From Phaeobacter sp. CECT 5382 (GTDB lineage: Bacteria > Pseudomonadota > Alphaproteobacteria > Rhodobacterales > Rhodobacteraceae): 61,285 nucleotides of DNA. Each line of letters begins with the position of its first letter. The stretch's first letter is position 1. The DNA lies in NCBI RefSeq assembly GCF_001457775.1, contig NZ_CYSG01000022.1, positions 1-61,285 of the forward strand, given 5' to 3'. Under the pieces are notes generated by a model that saw only the letters and a program-made list of their open reading frames with translations, had not been told where the DNA came from and did no database searches. The translations under genes were made by a program, and so were the position numbers. Shown piece after piece: positions 17,978 to 26,858 of this stretch.

Positions 17978-18358
17978 ATGGAACAAGACAAAAGCATCAA
18001 CGTACTTGGCGGGGCGCTCGCGCCCTGCTCTCAGAATCCGCTCACAGGCTATTTCCGCGACGGATCCTGCAACACCTGCGCCGAGGATGAAGGCAGCCAT
18101 ACGGTCTGCGCGGTCATGACGGCAGAATTCCTCGCCTATTCCAAATATGTCGGCAATGATCTGTCCACGTCGCGCCCGCAGTATCAGTTTTCCGGGCTGA
18201 AACCCGGGGATCAGTGGTGCCTCTGTGCCGCGCGCTTTCTGCAAGCAGCAGACGAGGGCTGTGCGCCACTGGTCAGCTTGGAAGCGACGCATTACCGCGC
18301 CCTGGAGATTGTGCCGCTGGCTCTGCTGCAACGACACGCAGCCTCGCCGCAAAGCTGA
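17978..18358 (+). CDS. DUF2237 family protein
   Basis: The 126-residue protein matches the small DUF2237 family, with NVLGGALAPCSQNPLTGYFRDG near the start, followed by CNTCAEDEGSHTVCAVMT and GDQWCLCAARFLQA. Conserved cysteines and the Asp/Glu cluster suggest a metal site, but no function is established. The ATG at 17978 was taken because the N-terminal motif starts immediately after it. It follows the serine hydrolase closely and may share its transcript. Confidence 0.82.
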   Translation: MEQDKSINVLGGALAPCSQNPLTGYFRDGSCNTCAEDEGSHTVCAVMTAEFLAYSKYVGNDLSTSRPQYQFSGLKPGDQWCLCAARFLQAADEGCAPLVSLEATHYRALEIVPLALLQRHAASPQS

Positions 18359-18386
18359 TCCCCGGAAAGTTGCCCCTCCGGCTAAG

Positions 18387-18419
18387 CCCCAGTCGGACCC
18401 CAGTCGGGCCCCAGTCGAC
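18387..18419. repeat. Three tandem 11-bp units
   Basis: CCCCAGTCGGA, CCCCAGTCGGG and CCCCAGTCGAC follow one another in the spacer between the DUF2237 and IsdG-like genes. They differ only in the last two bases. No promoter or hairpin role is evident. Confidence 0.8.
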
Positions 18420-18589
18420 CTCAAGCTGGCTCCGGCTTTAGCCCAGACTTGGATCTCACTTGCCGCGTCAGCACCCAGATATGATTGCCCCCAAGGGGCT
18501 TTGCCGCTATGGCTTCCTCATAGCCAGCCCCGCGATCCCTCGGTCGCCTTCGCCAGCCTTCTCACACAACACTGACAGAGGAGACCGGC

Positions 18590-18910
18590 ATGAGCTACAT
18601 CGCCATGAACCGTTTCAAGATCCGCCCTGGACGCGACGCTGATTTCGAAGACATCTGGAAAACGCGGGAATCCCACCTGAACGAACTGAAGGGGTTTCGA
18701 GAGTTCCGCCTGCTAAAAGGCCCTGAATCCGAAGAGTACCACCTCTATTCCAGCCATGTCGTCTGGGACAGTCGGGAGGATTTCGAGGCCTGGACCAAAT
18801 CCGAACAGTTCCGTGCCTCGCACCGCAATGTCGGCAAGCGGGAAGGCGAAAGCCCGATCCTGGGTCATCCTCAGTTCGAGGGCTTTGAAACCGTCCTGCA
18901 CGAAGCCTGA
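18590..18910 (+). CDS. IsdG/ABM-family haem-degrading monooxygenase
   Basis: The 106-residue dimeric alpha-beta barrel protein carries the IsdG triad at the expected places: Asn7 (AMNRFKI), Trp68 (FEAWTKSEQF) and His78 (RASHRN). The Trp-His spacing of ten equals that of Staphylococcus IsdG (Trp66, His76). Members open the haem ring and release iron in the cytoplasm. Other ABM-fold proteins act as quinol monooxygenases, so biochemistry is needed. GAGGAGACC precedes the ATG. It is a single gene with its own terminator and no haem transport genes beside it. Confidence 0.78.
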   Translation: MSYIAMNRFKIRPGRDADFEDIWKTRESHLNELKGFREFRLLKGPESEEYHLYSSHVVWDSREDFEAWTKSEQFRASHRNVGKREGESPILGHPQFEGFETVLHEA

Positions 18911-18919
18911 CACGCACAA

Positions 18920-18946
18920 AAAAGGCGCCCTCTCGGGCGCCTTTCT
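18920..18946. terminator. Bidirectional terminator between the IsdG-like gene and trpB
   Basis: AAAAGGCGCCC and GGGCGCCTTT pair around a short TCTC loop. A and T runs on the two sides let it serve both convergent genes. Confidence 0.88.
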
Positions 18947-18969
18947 GTTTCATGAGCCTCAGCTCCGTA

Positions 18970-20229
18970 TCAATCTTCGAAGGAGCGGCCTTCTTCAGTG
19001 TCGGACATGTCAAAACCGAGGTGTTTGGCTACGGTAAAGACATCCTTGTCGCCGCGTCCGCACATATTCATCACGATGATATGATCTGCGGGCAGGTCCG
19101 GCGCGATTTTCATCACATGGGCCAGCGCGTGGCTTGGCTCAAGGGCCGGAATGATGCCTTCCATGGCACAGGACAGCTGGAACGCCTCCAGGGCTTCCTT
19201 ATCGGTGATCGAGACATATTCGGCGCGACCAGTGTCATGCAGCCAGGAATGCTCAGGGCCAATGCCAGGATAGTCGAGCCCGGCCGAGATCGAGAAGCCT
19301 TCCATGATCTGGCCATCGTCATCCTGCAGTAGATAGGTGCGGTTGCCGTGGAGCACGCCGGGACGACCACCAGTCAAGGATGCGCAGTGCTGCATCCGGT
19401 CATCGACGCCTTTGCCACCAGCTTCGACGCCAATGATGTTGACGGATTTGTCGTCCAGGAAGGGATGAAACAGGCCAATCGCGTTGGAGCCCCCCCCGAT
19501 CGCGGCGATCACGGTGTCTGGCAGACGCCCCTCGCCTTCCTGTTCGGCCAGCTGCCAGCGGACTTCTTTGCCGATAATCGACTGAAAATCGCGGACCAGC
19601 GCCGGATAAGGATGTGGGCCAGCGGCTGTGCCGATGCAATAGAACGTATCTTTGACATTGGTCACCCAGTCGCGAAGCGCGTCGTTCATCGCATCCTTCA
19701 GCGTGCCGCGCCCAGAGGTAACGGGGATCACCTCGGCGCCCAGAAGACGCATGCGGAACACATTGGGAGCCTGGCGCTTCACATCATGAGCGCCCATGTA
19801 GACCACACATTTCAGACCGAACTTGGCGCAAACCGTCGCCGTTGCAACACCATGCTGGCCCGCTCCGGTCTCGGCAATGATCCGGGTCTTGCCCATGCGC
19901 CGTGCCAGTAGAATCTGCCCCAACACATTGTTGATTTTATGGGCCCCGGTATGGTTCAGCTCGTCCCGCTTCATGTAGATCTTGGCACCGCCAAGATGCG
20001 CCGTCAGACGCTCAGCGTAGTACAGCGGGCTGGGGCGCCCCACATAGTGTTTCCACAGATCATCCATCTCGGCCCAGAAGGATGCATCATCCTTGGCCCG
20101 GTTGTATTCCTCTTCGAGGCTCAGGATCAGTGGCATCAGGGTCTCAGAGACAAACCGCCCCCCGAAAATGCCAAAACGTCCCTGTTCATTGGGCCCGTTC
20201 ATAAAGCTGTTGAAAAGATCGTCGGCCAT
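18970..20229 (-). CDS. trpB: Tryptophan synthase beta subunit
   Basis: The 419-residue PLP enzyme condenses indole with serine. [14 protein letters not shown] starts the conserved part; the PLP Lys is in [14 protein letters not shown], followed by the [13 protein letters not shown] catalytic loop and the phosphate-binding GGGSNAIG. The start at 20229 (MADDLFN) has GGGAAG upstream; longer frames translate the tandem repeats before it. A terminator separates it from trpF, so it has its own promoter in the 236-bp spacer. Confidence 0.97.
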   Translation of the reverse strand: MADDLFNSFMNGPNEQGRFGIFGGRFVSETLMPLILSLEEEYNRAKDDASFWAEMDDLWKHYVGRPSPLYYAERLTAHLGGAKIYMKRDELNHTGAHKINNVLGQILLARRMGKTRIIAETGAGQHGVATATVCAKFGLKCVVYMGAHDVKRQAPNVFRMRLLGAEVIPVTSGRGTLKDAMNDALRDWVTNVKDTFYCIGTAAGPHPYPALVRDFQSIIGKEVRWQLAEQEGEGRLPDTVIAAIGGGSNAIGLFHPFLDDKSVNIIGVEAGGKGVDDRMQHCASLTGGRPGVLHGNRTYLLQDDDGQIMEGFSISAGLDYPGIGPEHSWLHDTGRAEYVSITDKEALEAFQLSCAMEGIIPALEPSHALAHVMKIAPDLPADHIIVMNMCGRGDKDVFTVAKHLGFDMSDTEEGRSFED

Positions 20230-20242
20230 GGTTCTTCCCCTT

Positions 20243-20299
20243 GTCACAGCGCTAAGTGTCACAGCACTGGGTGTCACGGCGCTGGGTGACAGCGCTGGA
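20243..20299. repeat. 15-bp tandem repeats in the trpB leader
   Basis: Units GTCACAGCGCTAAGT, GTCACAGCACTGGGT and GTCACGGCGCTGGGT are followed by a partial fourth (GACAGCGCTGGA). Each contains an imperfect AGCGCT palindrome core. They end 13 bases before the trpB start and would be in the 5' leader or at its promoter. Confidence 0.85.
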
Positions 20300-20392
20300 T
20301 ATGACTAGCGCGCAGGCGGCGGCGGGTAAAGAGAGACAGGACAGGATTCGCATCGCTGACCTCGGGTTTCAGGCGGCGGCAGGCAGCGCGCG

Positions 20393-20419
20393 TAAAAAGA
20401 CCGGCAAGACTGCCGGTCT
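20393..20419 (-). terminator. Terminator after trpF
   Basis: On the minus strand AGACCGGCA pairs with TGCCGGTCT across a four-base loop and is followed by TTTTTA. It lies about 45 bases downstream of the trpF stop. Confidence 0.88.
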
Positions 20420-20465
20420 GGTTCTCAAATATGGAATGAGGTCTCGGCCACAAGCCGCGAGAGTA

Positions 20466-21119
20466 TCAGCTGCTCACTGCCAGAGCCGCAGCGGTGAAGC
20501 TGGCAATCAGGGTTGGATCCTTCTCTCCTGGAGCGCTTTCCACACCAGAGGAGACATCGACCTGACGTGCACCAGTCAGCCGAATCGCCTCGGCTACGTT
20601 GTCAGGGGTCAGCCCGCCCGCCAGCATCCAGGGGCACTGCCAGTACTTACGTCCGGCCAGCAAGCGCCAGTCAAAGGCCAACCCATTGCCGCCCGGCAGA
20701 TCCGCACCTTTTGGAGGCTTCGCATCAATCAACAACTGGTCGGCAACCTGCGAATAAAGGTCGATCTGCTGCAGATCTGCTGCCTCCGAGATGCCAATCG
20801 CCTTCATCACCGGCAGACCGTAGCGCGCTTTGACCTCACGTATCCGTTCCGGGCTTTCGGATCCATGCAGCTGCAGCATGTCCAGTGGCACGGCATTCGT
20901 GATCGCGTCGAGAGTGGCATCATCAGCATTGACCGTCAGCGCCACCTTGCACAGCCCCACAGGCACTTCGAGCGCCAGCGCACGCGCCTGCTCAAGCGAA
21001 ACATTGCGGGGAGATTTAGCAAAGAACACAAAGCCGACATAGGCCGCCTGCGCCTTGGCGGCGGCAGCGACATCCTGCGGGCTGCGCAGCCCGCAGATTT
21101 TGACCCGAATAGCACTCAT
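20466..21119 (-). CDS. trpF: Phosphoribosylanthranilate isomerase
   Basis: The 217-residue TIM barrel turns N-(5-phosphoribosyl)anthranilate into the ribulose form. The catalytic Cys is in [11 protein letters not shown] and the Asp in [31 protein letters not shown] and [12 protein letters not shown] mark the other loops. It is eight bases downstream of lapA in the block cmk-rpsA-ihfB-lapA-trpF, usual in Rhodobacterales. Confidence 0.96.
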   Translation of the reverse strand: MSAIRVKICGLRSPQDVAAAAKAQAAYVGFVFFAKSPRNVSLEQARALALEVPVGLCKVALTVNADDATLDAITNAVPLDMLQLHGSESPERIREVKARYGLPVMKAIGISEAADLQQIDLYSQVADQLLIDAKPPKGADLPGGNGLAFDWRLLAGRKYWQCPWMLAGGLTPDNVAEAIRLTGARQVDVSSGVESAPGEKDPTLIASFTAAALAVSS

Positions 21120-21127
21120 GATTTGGC

Positions 21128-21478
21128 TCAGCTGGTTTCTTCCAGAAGAGCCAGAACTTCGTCCTTGCCCTCATGTTTCTGCTTCTTCAGCTTTTGCACT
21201 TCGCGCGAAAGCTTTTTCACTTCGCGGCTGTGATCTCCAGCTGCACGACGATGCTTGTGTTCACGCAACCATTCCCAGATGAAGCCAATCACCAGGCCAG
21301 CGCCAAGCCCGCCAATCACCACGACGAACAGCGGCAACGAAATAGCCGGGTTCACCCCTAACAGCTCTGCCACGGCATTTGGCAGAAGCTTCAGGTCAAC
21401 GATGGCACGGTTTGCCAGGCAAACCGAGACCAGCACAATTCCCAGAACTCCCAGGATAGCATAGCGAATATAGCGCAT
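21128..21478 (-). CDS. lapA: LapA (DUF1049) family membrane protein
   Basis: The protein has 116 residues with two membrane helices ([19 protein letters not shown] and [20 protein letters not shown]) and a C-terminal charged coiled coil ([18 protein letters not shown]). LapA-like proteins help assemble lipopolysaccharide, together with LapB, at the inner membrane of E. coli. The stop-start junction with ihfB leaves no gap, so it belongs to the ihfB transcript. Confidence 0.85.
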   Translation of the reverse strand: MRYIRYAILGVLGIVLVSVCLANRAIVDLKLLPNAVAELLGVNPAISLPLFVVVIGGLGAGLVIGFIWEWLREHKHRRAAGDHSREVKKLSREVQKLKKQKHEGKDEVLALLEETS

Positions 21479-21763
21479 TTAGGCCTTTCCGTTCAGGCGG
21501 TCCCTCAAGAGCTTACCGGTCTTGAAGAACGGAACATGTTTCTCTTCAACCTGGACCGTTTCACCAGTACGTGGATTGCGGCCAACCCGCGAATCCCGCT
21601 GTTTCACCGAAAAAGCGCCAAACCCGCGCAATTCGACCCGGTCTCCCCGGGACATTGCGTCGGTCACTTCCTCGAAAACCGTGTTTACGATCCTTTCGAC
21701 ATCCCGCTGATACAGGTGCGGGTTTTCGTCTGCAATCTTCTGAATCAATTCAGAACGGATCAT
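21479..21763 (-). CDS. ihfB: Integration host factor subunit beta
   Basis: The 94-residue DNA-bending protein has the DNABII signature [14 protein letters not shown] and the beta-arm Pro in [10 protein letters not shown]. It pairs with Ihf[12 protein letters not shown] is the family N-terminus, and GGGCAGGA lies before the ATG at 21763. The gene follows rpsA (after a terminator-containing spacer), the widespread rpsA-ihfB order. Confidence 0.96.
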   Translation of the reverse strand: MIRSELIQKIADENPHLYQRDVERIVNTVFEEVTDAMSRGDRVELRGFGAFSVKQRDSRVGRNPRTGETVQVEEKHVPFFKTGKLLRDRLNGKA

Positions 21764-22186
21764 ACTTCCTGCCCTCCCAAAACTACGCAAACCTTTGCTG
21801 GCTAACGACAACTATAGGTACAAAAGCCCGTTCAAGGAACCAAAACAGCCGCCGTCATATGGCTATTTTCCCTGCTAATTTGGGCAATCGGGCAGAATTT
21901 TTTGTTTTCGCCTCAGAAAAAGAGGTCATAAGCCTGCGCCAAAGCCTGAAAGCCCGGTCCGGTCGCGGATAAGAAATGATTGATTCGCAATCAGTTATCA
22001 ATGTGCCCGTCGCGCGCTACACGCCCGGCCGTTAGGCTAAAGCTTCTGAAATTCGCATTCATCCAGCCCCACCTTCGGAGCCTTTCCTGCATCGCTTGGG
22101 TGGTGGAAATCCGCTCAAAACAAAAAACGCCCCCGCCAAAAGGCAGGGCCGTTCAAGTCTACAGGTACCATAGTACCGGTCGAAAC
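21764..22186. other. Spacer of about 420 bp between rpsA and ihfB
   Basis: It holds the rpsA terminator at 22122-22152 and presumably the ihfB promoter. No gene is seen; the short plus-strand frames are antisense or spacer artefacts. It contains a low-GC section around 21810-21910. Confidence 0.5.
22122..22152 (-). terminator. Rho-independent terminator of rpsA
   Basis: On the minus strand GGCCCTGCC pairs imperfectly with GGCGGGGGC around TTTT and is followed by GTTTTTTG. It lies about 40 bases after the rpsA stop. Confidence 0.8.
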
Positions 22187-23863
22187 TTAGTCGTTGTTCA
22201 GAGCTGCGCCCAGGATATCGCCCAGCGATGCGCCGGAATCCGAGGAACCATACTGCTCAACAGCTTCTTTTTCTTCTGCGATCTCGCGTGCTTTGATCGA
22301 CAGACCCAAACGGCGGGTCTTGCTGTCAACGTTGGTGACGCGAACGTCAACTTTGTCGCCAACATTGAAGCGCTCTGGGCGCTGCTCAGCACGATCACGC
22401 GACAGGTCGGAACGACGGATGAAGCTCTTCATGCCTTCGTATTCAACCTCAACGCCGCCTTCTTCGATGGCAGTGACGTTCACGGTGATGATTGAGCCAC
22501 GCTTCACGCCGCCAACGGCTTCAGCGAACTTGTCGCCGCCCAGGGCTTTGATCGACAGAGAGATACGCTCTTTTTCAACATCCACTTCGGAGACAACGGC
22601 CGAAACCATGTCGCCTTTGCGGTAGTTCTGGATCGCATCTTCGCCGCGCTCGTCCCAGGACAGGTCGGACAGGTGAACCATGCCGTCGATGTCGCCTTCG
22701 AGGCCGATGAACAGACCGAATTCGGTGATGTTCTTGACTTCGCCTTCGACTTCGGTGCCCTCGGGATGTGTCTCAGCAAAGACTTCCCATGGGTTGCGCT
22801 GTGTCTGCTTGAGACCCAGGGAAACGCGGCGCTTGGAGCCGTCGATTTCCAGAACCATAACGTCGACTTCCTGCGAAGTGGAGACGATCTTGCCGGGGTG
22901 CACGTTCTTCTTTGTCCAGGACATTTCGGAAACGTGGACCAGACCTTCGACACCAGGCTCCAGCTCAACAAATGCACCGTAATCGGTGATGTTGGTAACA
23001 CGGCCTTTGTGGACCGATGCCAGTGGGTACTTGGCGCCAACCAGATCCCATGGATCTTCCTGCAGCTGCTTCATGCCGAGGGAGATACGGTGGGTCTCTT
23101 TGTTGATCTTGATGACCTGAACCTTGACGGTTTCGCCGATCGACAGAATCTCGGAGGGGTGGTTCACACGACGCCATGCCATGTCGGTGACGTGCAGCAG
23201 GCCGTCTACGCCGCCCAGGTCAACAAATGCACCATATTCGGTGATGTTCTTGACCACACCGTCAACGGAATCACCTTCGGAGAGCTTGCCGATGACTTCG
23301 GCGCGCTGCTCGGCGCGGGATTCTTCGAGGATCGCACGACGGGAAACAACGATGTTGCCACGACGACGGTCCATTTTCAGGATCTGGAACGGCTGCTTCA
23401 GACCCATCAGAGGGCCAGCGTCGCGCACGGGGCGCACGTCAACTTGCGAACCTGGCAGGAAGGCAACTGCGCCACCCAGATCGACGGTAAAGCCACCTTT
23501 GACACGACCAAAGATCGCGCCTTCGACGCGCTCGTCGTCGGCGTAGGCTTTTTCCAGACGGTCCCAGGCTTCTTCGCGGCGCGCCATCTCACGGGAGATA
23601 ACAGCTTCGCCACGGGCATTCTCAGCGGAACGCAGGTAGACTTCTACCTCGTCACCAACTGCGATTTCAGGAGCTTCGCCAGGGTTTGCGAATTCTTTAA
23701 GGTCGACGCGGCCTTCCATCTTGTAGCCTACGTCGATCAGGGCCTGGCCCGCTTCAATCGCGATAACCTTGCCTTTAACAACGGACCCCTCGTTAGGGGT
23801 GTCCATTTCGAAGCTTTCATTCAGAAGGGCTTCGAAGTCCTCCATAGATACGTTTTGAGCCAT
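22187..23863 (-). CDS. rpsA: 30S ribosomal protein S1
   Basis: The 558-residue protein consists of six S1/OB-fold repeats; the recurring GxVxNITxYGAFVxLG cores are visible at about residues 195, 280, 365 and 455. Ribosome binding uses the first two repeats and mRNA is held by the others. It follows the pattern of alphaproteobacterial S1 in length. The start at 23863 (MAQNVSMEDF) is preceded by a purine-rich AGGAAACCTGAGACC. The cmk-rpsA neighbourhood common to many bacteria is broken here by two inserted genes. Confidence 0.97.
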   Translation of the reverse strand: MAQNVSMEDFEALLNESFEMDTPNEGSVVKGKVIAIEAGQALIDVGYKMEGRVDLKEFANPGEAPEIAVGDEVEVYLRSAENARGEAVISREMARREEAWDRLEKAYADDERVEGAIFGRVKGGFTVDLGGAVAFLPGSQVDVRPVRDAGPLMGLKQPFQILKMDRRRGNIVVSRRAILEESRAEQRAEVIGKLSEGDSVDGVVKNITEYGAFVDLGGVDGLLHVTDMAWRRVNHPSEILSIGETVKVQVIKINKETHRISLGMKQLQEDPWDLVGAKYPLASVHKGRVTNITDYGAFVELEPGVEGLVHVSEMSWTKKNVHPGKIVSTSQEVDVMVLEIDGSKRRVSLGLKQTQRNPWEVFAETHPEGTEVEGEVKNITEFGLFIGLEGDIDGMVHLSDLSWDERGEDAIQNYRKGDMVSAVVSEVDVEKERISLSIKALGGDKFAEAVGGVKRGSIITVNVTAIEEGGVEVEYEGMKSFIRRSDLSRDRAEQRPERFNVGDKVDVRVTNVDSKTRRLGLSIKAREIAEEKEAVEQYGSSDSGASLGDILGAALNND

Positions 23864-24205
23864 GAGGTCTCAGGTTTCCTTTACAAAGTTTTCTGGCCGT
23901 GCGGTTGTCTCCGCCGGTCTTGGGGTTTGGTCGTACAAAGCGTAGCCCGAGCGCATCTGCAGCAAACAAACACAAAGGGCCGGAAGTGATCCCGACCCTG
24001 CTCAGATTGTCATTCGTGCGTTAGCCGCCTCTATACAGACAGCGCGGTTATTAAGCGGATTCCCTCTGACACGCAAGTGAAACCATAGCCACACCCCAAA
24101 ACAGGCCTTATTTTTCTGGTCTCACGCGAGAAAATGACCATCAGCGCCCACTTCACACGCCGCCAAAATTGGGGCACCCCTGCTAGGATGCCCCAAGACA
24201 TTTGA
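23864..24205. other. rpsA leader and promoter region
   Basis: About 340 bp hold the leader of rpsA and the terminator of the nitroreductase gene (24165-24196). No coding frame is supported. S1 mRNA leaders often carry an autoregulatory structure, but I could not identify one by eye. Confidence 0.4.
24165..24196 (-). terminator. Terminator of the nitroreductase gene
   Basis: TTGGGGCA pairs with TGCCCCAA around a 16-base loop, and AATTTT follows on the minus strand. It starts ten bases after the nitroreductase stop. Confidence 0.75.
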
Positions 24206-24838
24206 TCAGTCGATATTGGTGACAAAGGTGCTCAGCGGCTTGCGCACCTTCTTGAGGTTCAACAACCAATCGCCGCTTTCGTCGCGGTAGCCGAGTGGCA
24301 GCAACAGAACCGAGCGCAGGCCTTTTGCCTTCAGCCCGAGGATTTCATCGACCTGTGCTGGGTCAAAACCTTCCATCGGAGTGCTGTCCACTTCCAGCTC
24401 AGCTGCGGCCGCCAAAGCAAAACCCAGACCAATATAGGCCTGACGTGCCGCATGGGCATAGTTTTCCTCAGCTGTACGCGGCAGATACATCGCTTTCAGG
24501 CGATCATAATACCCCTGCAGCAGATCATTCATGCCACCACGTTCTGCCGCCATCTGATCAACCACTGCATCAATGCGTTCTTCGCTGTAGTTGTCCCAAG
24601 CGGCAAACACCAACAAGTGCGAGCCTTCGGTGATCTGGGCCTGATCCCAGGCGACGGGGCGAATGGCAGCGCGGATATCGTCGTTGCGCACAACCAGCAG
24701 TTCATAAGGCTGCAGACCACTGGAGGTAGGTGCCATCTGAACCGCCTCGACGATCTTGGCAACCTTGTCTTCCGGAACCGATTTCGAGGGGTCCATCTTC
24801 TTGGTCGCATAGCGCCAGTTCAGCTTGTCTAGAAACAT
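24206..24838 (-). CDS. NAD(P)H-dependent nitroreductase (FMN) family protein
   Basis: The 210-residue protein is an NfsB/YdgI-like flavoenzyme. Near the N-terminus WRYATKKMDPSK and EAVQMAPTSSGLQPYELLVV give the FMN phosphate and ring contacts; ARQAYIGLGFALAAAAELEVDSTPMEGFD is broken here into the usual helix and substrate loop. Substrates may be nitro compounds or quinones. GGGAAAGACT before the ATG at 24838 decides the start. It is divergent from a serine hydrolase, with a 17-bp palindrome between them, and both sit in the normally contiguous cmk-rpsA interval. Confidence 0.88.
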   Translation of the reverse strand: MFLDKLNWRYATKKMDPSKSVPEDKVAKIVEAVQMAPTSSGLQPYELLVVRNDDIRAAIRPVAWDQAQITEGSHLLVFAAWDNYSEERIDAVVDQMAAERGGMNDLLQGYYDRLKAMYLPRTAEENYAHAARQAYIGLGFALAAAAELEVDSTPMEGFDPAQVDEILGLKAKGLRSVLLLPLGYRDESGDWLLNLKKVRKPLSTFVTNID

Positions 24839-24880
24839 AGTCTTTCCCGTCATTGGAAGGTTTGTGTCTCTCTTATTTAT

Positions 24881-24897
24881 AACTAAACTGTTTAGTT
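24881..24897. promoter_or_regulatory. Perfect palindrome, probable operator
   Basis: AACTAAACTGTTTAGTT is an 8-1-8 palindrome located 42 bases upstream of the nitroreductase start and 54 bases from the divergent serine hydrolase start. Its size suits a dimeric repressor of the TetR, MarR or HxlR type. No such regulator gene is present nearby. Confidence 0.6.
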
Positions 24898-24951
24898 CAA
24901 TACTTGGCTGGCAAATTTCTTTCCTGTTCGGTCAGAACGCGGGAATGAGAC

Positions 24952-26109
24952 ATGGCTCTCGTACTCTCTTGGTTGCAGAAAGTGTCTGCTTTGCGCCATT
25001 GTCAGCAGGGAATGGGGATAGGAAAGACACAAATGCGTCAATCAAGCTACCGGTTTTCCGAGAAAATTTTGGCCCCTTACAGAGGGGAGGAAACGGCTAT
25101 TGTGACCATGCTGCTCAATGGCGGAAACATGGATGTCGCCGCCTCTGGAACATTTGGCACAAGAGAAAAAACCGCGCCCGCAGATATGATCTTCGAAATC
25201 GGATCAATCACAAAAGTCTTCACGGCTCTTCTTCTCGCCGTTCTCATCGAAGAAGGAAAGGTTGATCCCAATCGTCCAATCAAGGACTTCATTGCAGGCC
25301 TGTCAGACGTCCCGCATTGGATCACACTGCAGGCTCTTGCGACGCACACCAGCGGTCTGCCAAGAATTCATATGCCGCTATGGAAAGCACTGATTTCGTC
25401 ATTGCCAGACGACCCTTATGGGTCTTTCTCCAGAGACGATCTTCTTGATTGGTTGCGCGTTAGAAAGGACGCAACACCTCCCCGGCGCCTGCGGTATGCC
25501 TATTCCAATCTGGGTTTCGGGCTTTTGGGCGAGGCCATGGCGATGAGCGAGGGCAAGCCCTACCTGGGTCTACTGACGGAAAAGGTAATAGCGCCGCTCG
25601 GGCTGGTTGATACCACCTCGGATTTGACGCAATCGCAGCAGGCGCGATTCATGCAGCCCTTCAATACTAAAGGCAAACCCGTCGTGCCCTGGACTTTCCA
25701 GGCCATTGCTGGTGCTGGGTGCCTACGCTCAACAGCACGTGATCTGGGTCATTTTTCTGCCTTTGTGTTGAAGGCTTTGGAAAACCCCAAAACTTCGCTA
25801 GACCGCTCAATTTGCAGAAGTGTTGAGCCGCTGTTTGGTTTGGGAAGACGCGGTGCAATGGAGCCTGTCGCTCAATGCCTGGGCTGGCTTTCGATAAAAA
25901 CAGCACCAGAGGCACCCCAAATGCTCTTTCACAATGGGGGCACTGCCGGTTCAACTTGCGCACTTTACATCTGCCCCGAAGCAATGTCTGGCGCGTTGAT
26001 CTTGTCCAACCGGGGTGTTGCCGCCAACCTGTGGTCAAGTTTAAGGCTTAGCAGGTCCGATCCCCACGGCGCGACAAACGATTTGTTTGCGAGCCTGGAC
26101 AGGACCTAA
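24952..26109 (+). CDS. Serine hydrolase, class C beta-lactamase-like (cytoplasmic form)
   Basis: The frame codes for 385 residues. The active-site motifs are complete: SxxK as FEIGSITKVFTALL, YxN as RYAYSNLGFG and the HxG motif as LFHNGGTAGS. No signal peptide is evident, unlike true beta-lactamases, so an esterase or peptidase role is more likely. A second start at 25033 (MRQSSYRF), with AGGAAAG before it, is at least as plausible; the extra 27 residues of the longer form look non-conserved. It is divergent from the nitroreductase and shares its palindrome. Confidence 0.8.
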   Translation: MALVLSWLQKVSALRHCQQGMGIGKTQMRQSSYRFSEKILAPYRGEETAIVTMLLNGGNMDVAASGTFGTREKTAPADMIFEIGSITKVFTALLLAVLIEEGKVDPNRPIKDFIAGLSDVPHWITLQALATHTSGLPRIHMPLWKALISSLPDDPYGSFSRDDLLDWLRVRKDATPPRRLRYAYSNLGFGLLGEAMAMSEGKPYLGLLTEKVIAPLGLVDTTSDLTQSQQARFMQPFNTKGKPVVPWTFQAIAGAGCLRSTARDLGHFSAFVLKALENPKTSLDRSICRSVEPLFGLGRRGAMEPVAQCLGWLSIKTAPEAPQMLFHNGGTAGSTCALYICPEAMSGALILSNRGVAANLWSSLRLSRSDPHGATNDLFASLDRT

Positions 26110-26210
26110 CAACGTATTTCAGCTACTTAGACAACTGTCTGTCCTCAGAGCCGCCTTTCTAGCCCCCCAGACACGCATCCAGTCGAGGCCAAAAGCACCT
26201 TGAAAGCGCC

Positions 26211-26822
26211 TCAACGAAGCGTGGCGACCACTTTCAGGGCCTGTGTCACGGCCTCTTCGATGGACAACGTGCTGCTGTCGATGATCACCGCATCCTCGGC
26301 AGGCTTAAGCGGCGCTTCGGCGCGGTTCATGTCACGCTCATCGCGGGCCTTCACATCGGCCAGAACTTCCTCCAGCGTTTCCGCCAGCCCTTTGGCAGAG
26401 AGCTCCAGAAAGCGCCGCTTGGCGCGCACTTCGGGGCTGGCGGTGACAAAGAGCTTCACCTCAGCCTGCGGGCAAATCACCGTGCCGATGTCACGGCCAT
26501 CCAGAACGGCGCCCCCGGCGCGGCGGGCAAAGGCACGCTGAAAATCCACCAATGCGGCCCGCACCTCGGCAATCACCGCCACTTTGGAGGCAGCCTGTGC
26601 GGCCTCTGGCCCGCGCAAATCACCCCGTTCAAGATCTTCAGCAGTCAGCGTCCGCGCTGCCTCAATGGCTGGGGTGCCCTCGAGCGTCTTGGCCCCGACA
26701 GCCCGATACAGCAGCCCGGTATCCAGATGCGCCAAGTCCAAGGCCTCGGCCACGGCTTTGGAAATCGTGCCCTTGCCAGCAGCAGCCGGCCCGTCGATTG
26801 CAATGGTGAAACTGGCGGTCAT
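26211..26822 (-). CDS. cmk: Cytidylate kinase
   Basis: The 203-residue NMP kinase phosphorylates CMP and d[23 protein letters not shown] is the P-loop, [11 protein letters not shown] and [20 protein letters not shown] are the nucleotide-binding segments, and [16 protein letters not shown] is the lid. GGAGG precedes the ATG at 26822. It follows aroA by 36 bases and is probably co-transcribed with it. Confidence 0.96.
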   Translation of the reverse strand: MTASFTIAIDGPAAAGKGTISKAVAEALDLAHLDTGLLYRAVGAKTLEGTPAIEAARTLTAEDLERGDLRGPEAAQAASKVAVIAEVRAALVDFQRAFARRAGGAVLDGRDIGTVICPQAEVKLFVTASPEVRAKRRFLELSAKGLAETLEEVLADVKARDERDMNRAEAPLKPAEDAVIIDSSTLSIEEAVTQALKVVATLR

Positions 26823-26858
26823 CGGAAATACCTCCTGCAAGGATCAGTCCTACGGGAA

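Noticed and set aside
20243-20299. CRISPR array
   Set aside because: Units are directly adjacent without spacers and no cas genes are present.
22673-23989. 438-residue plus-strand open frame opposite rpsA
   Set aside because: It mirrors the rpsA codons, has no ribosome site or domain and is typical of antisense frames in high-GC genes.
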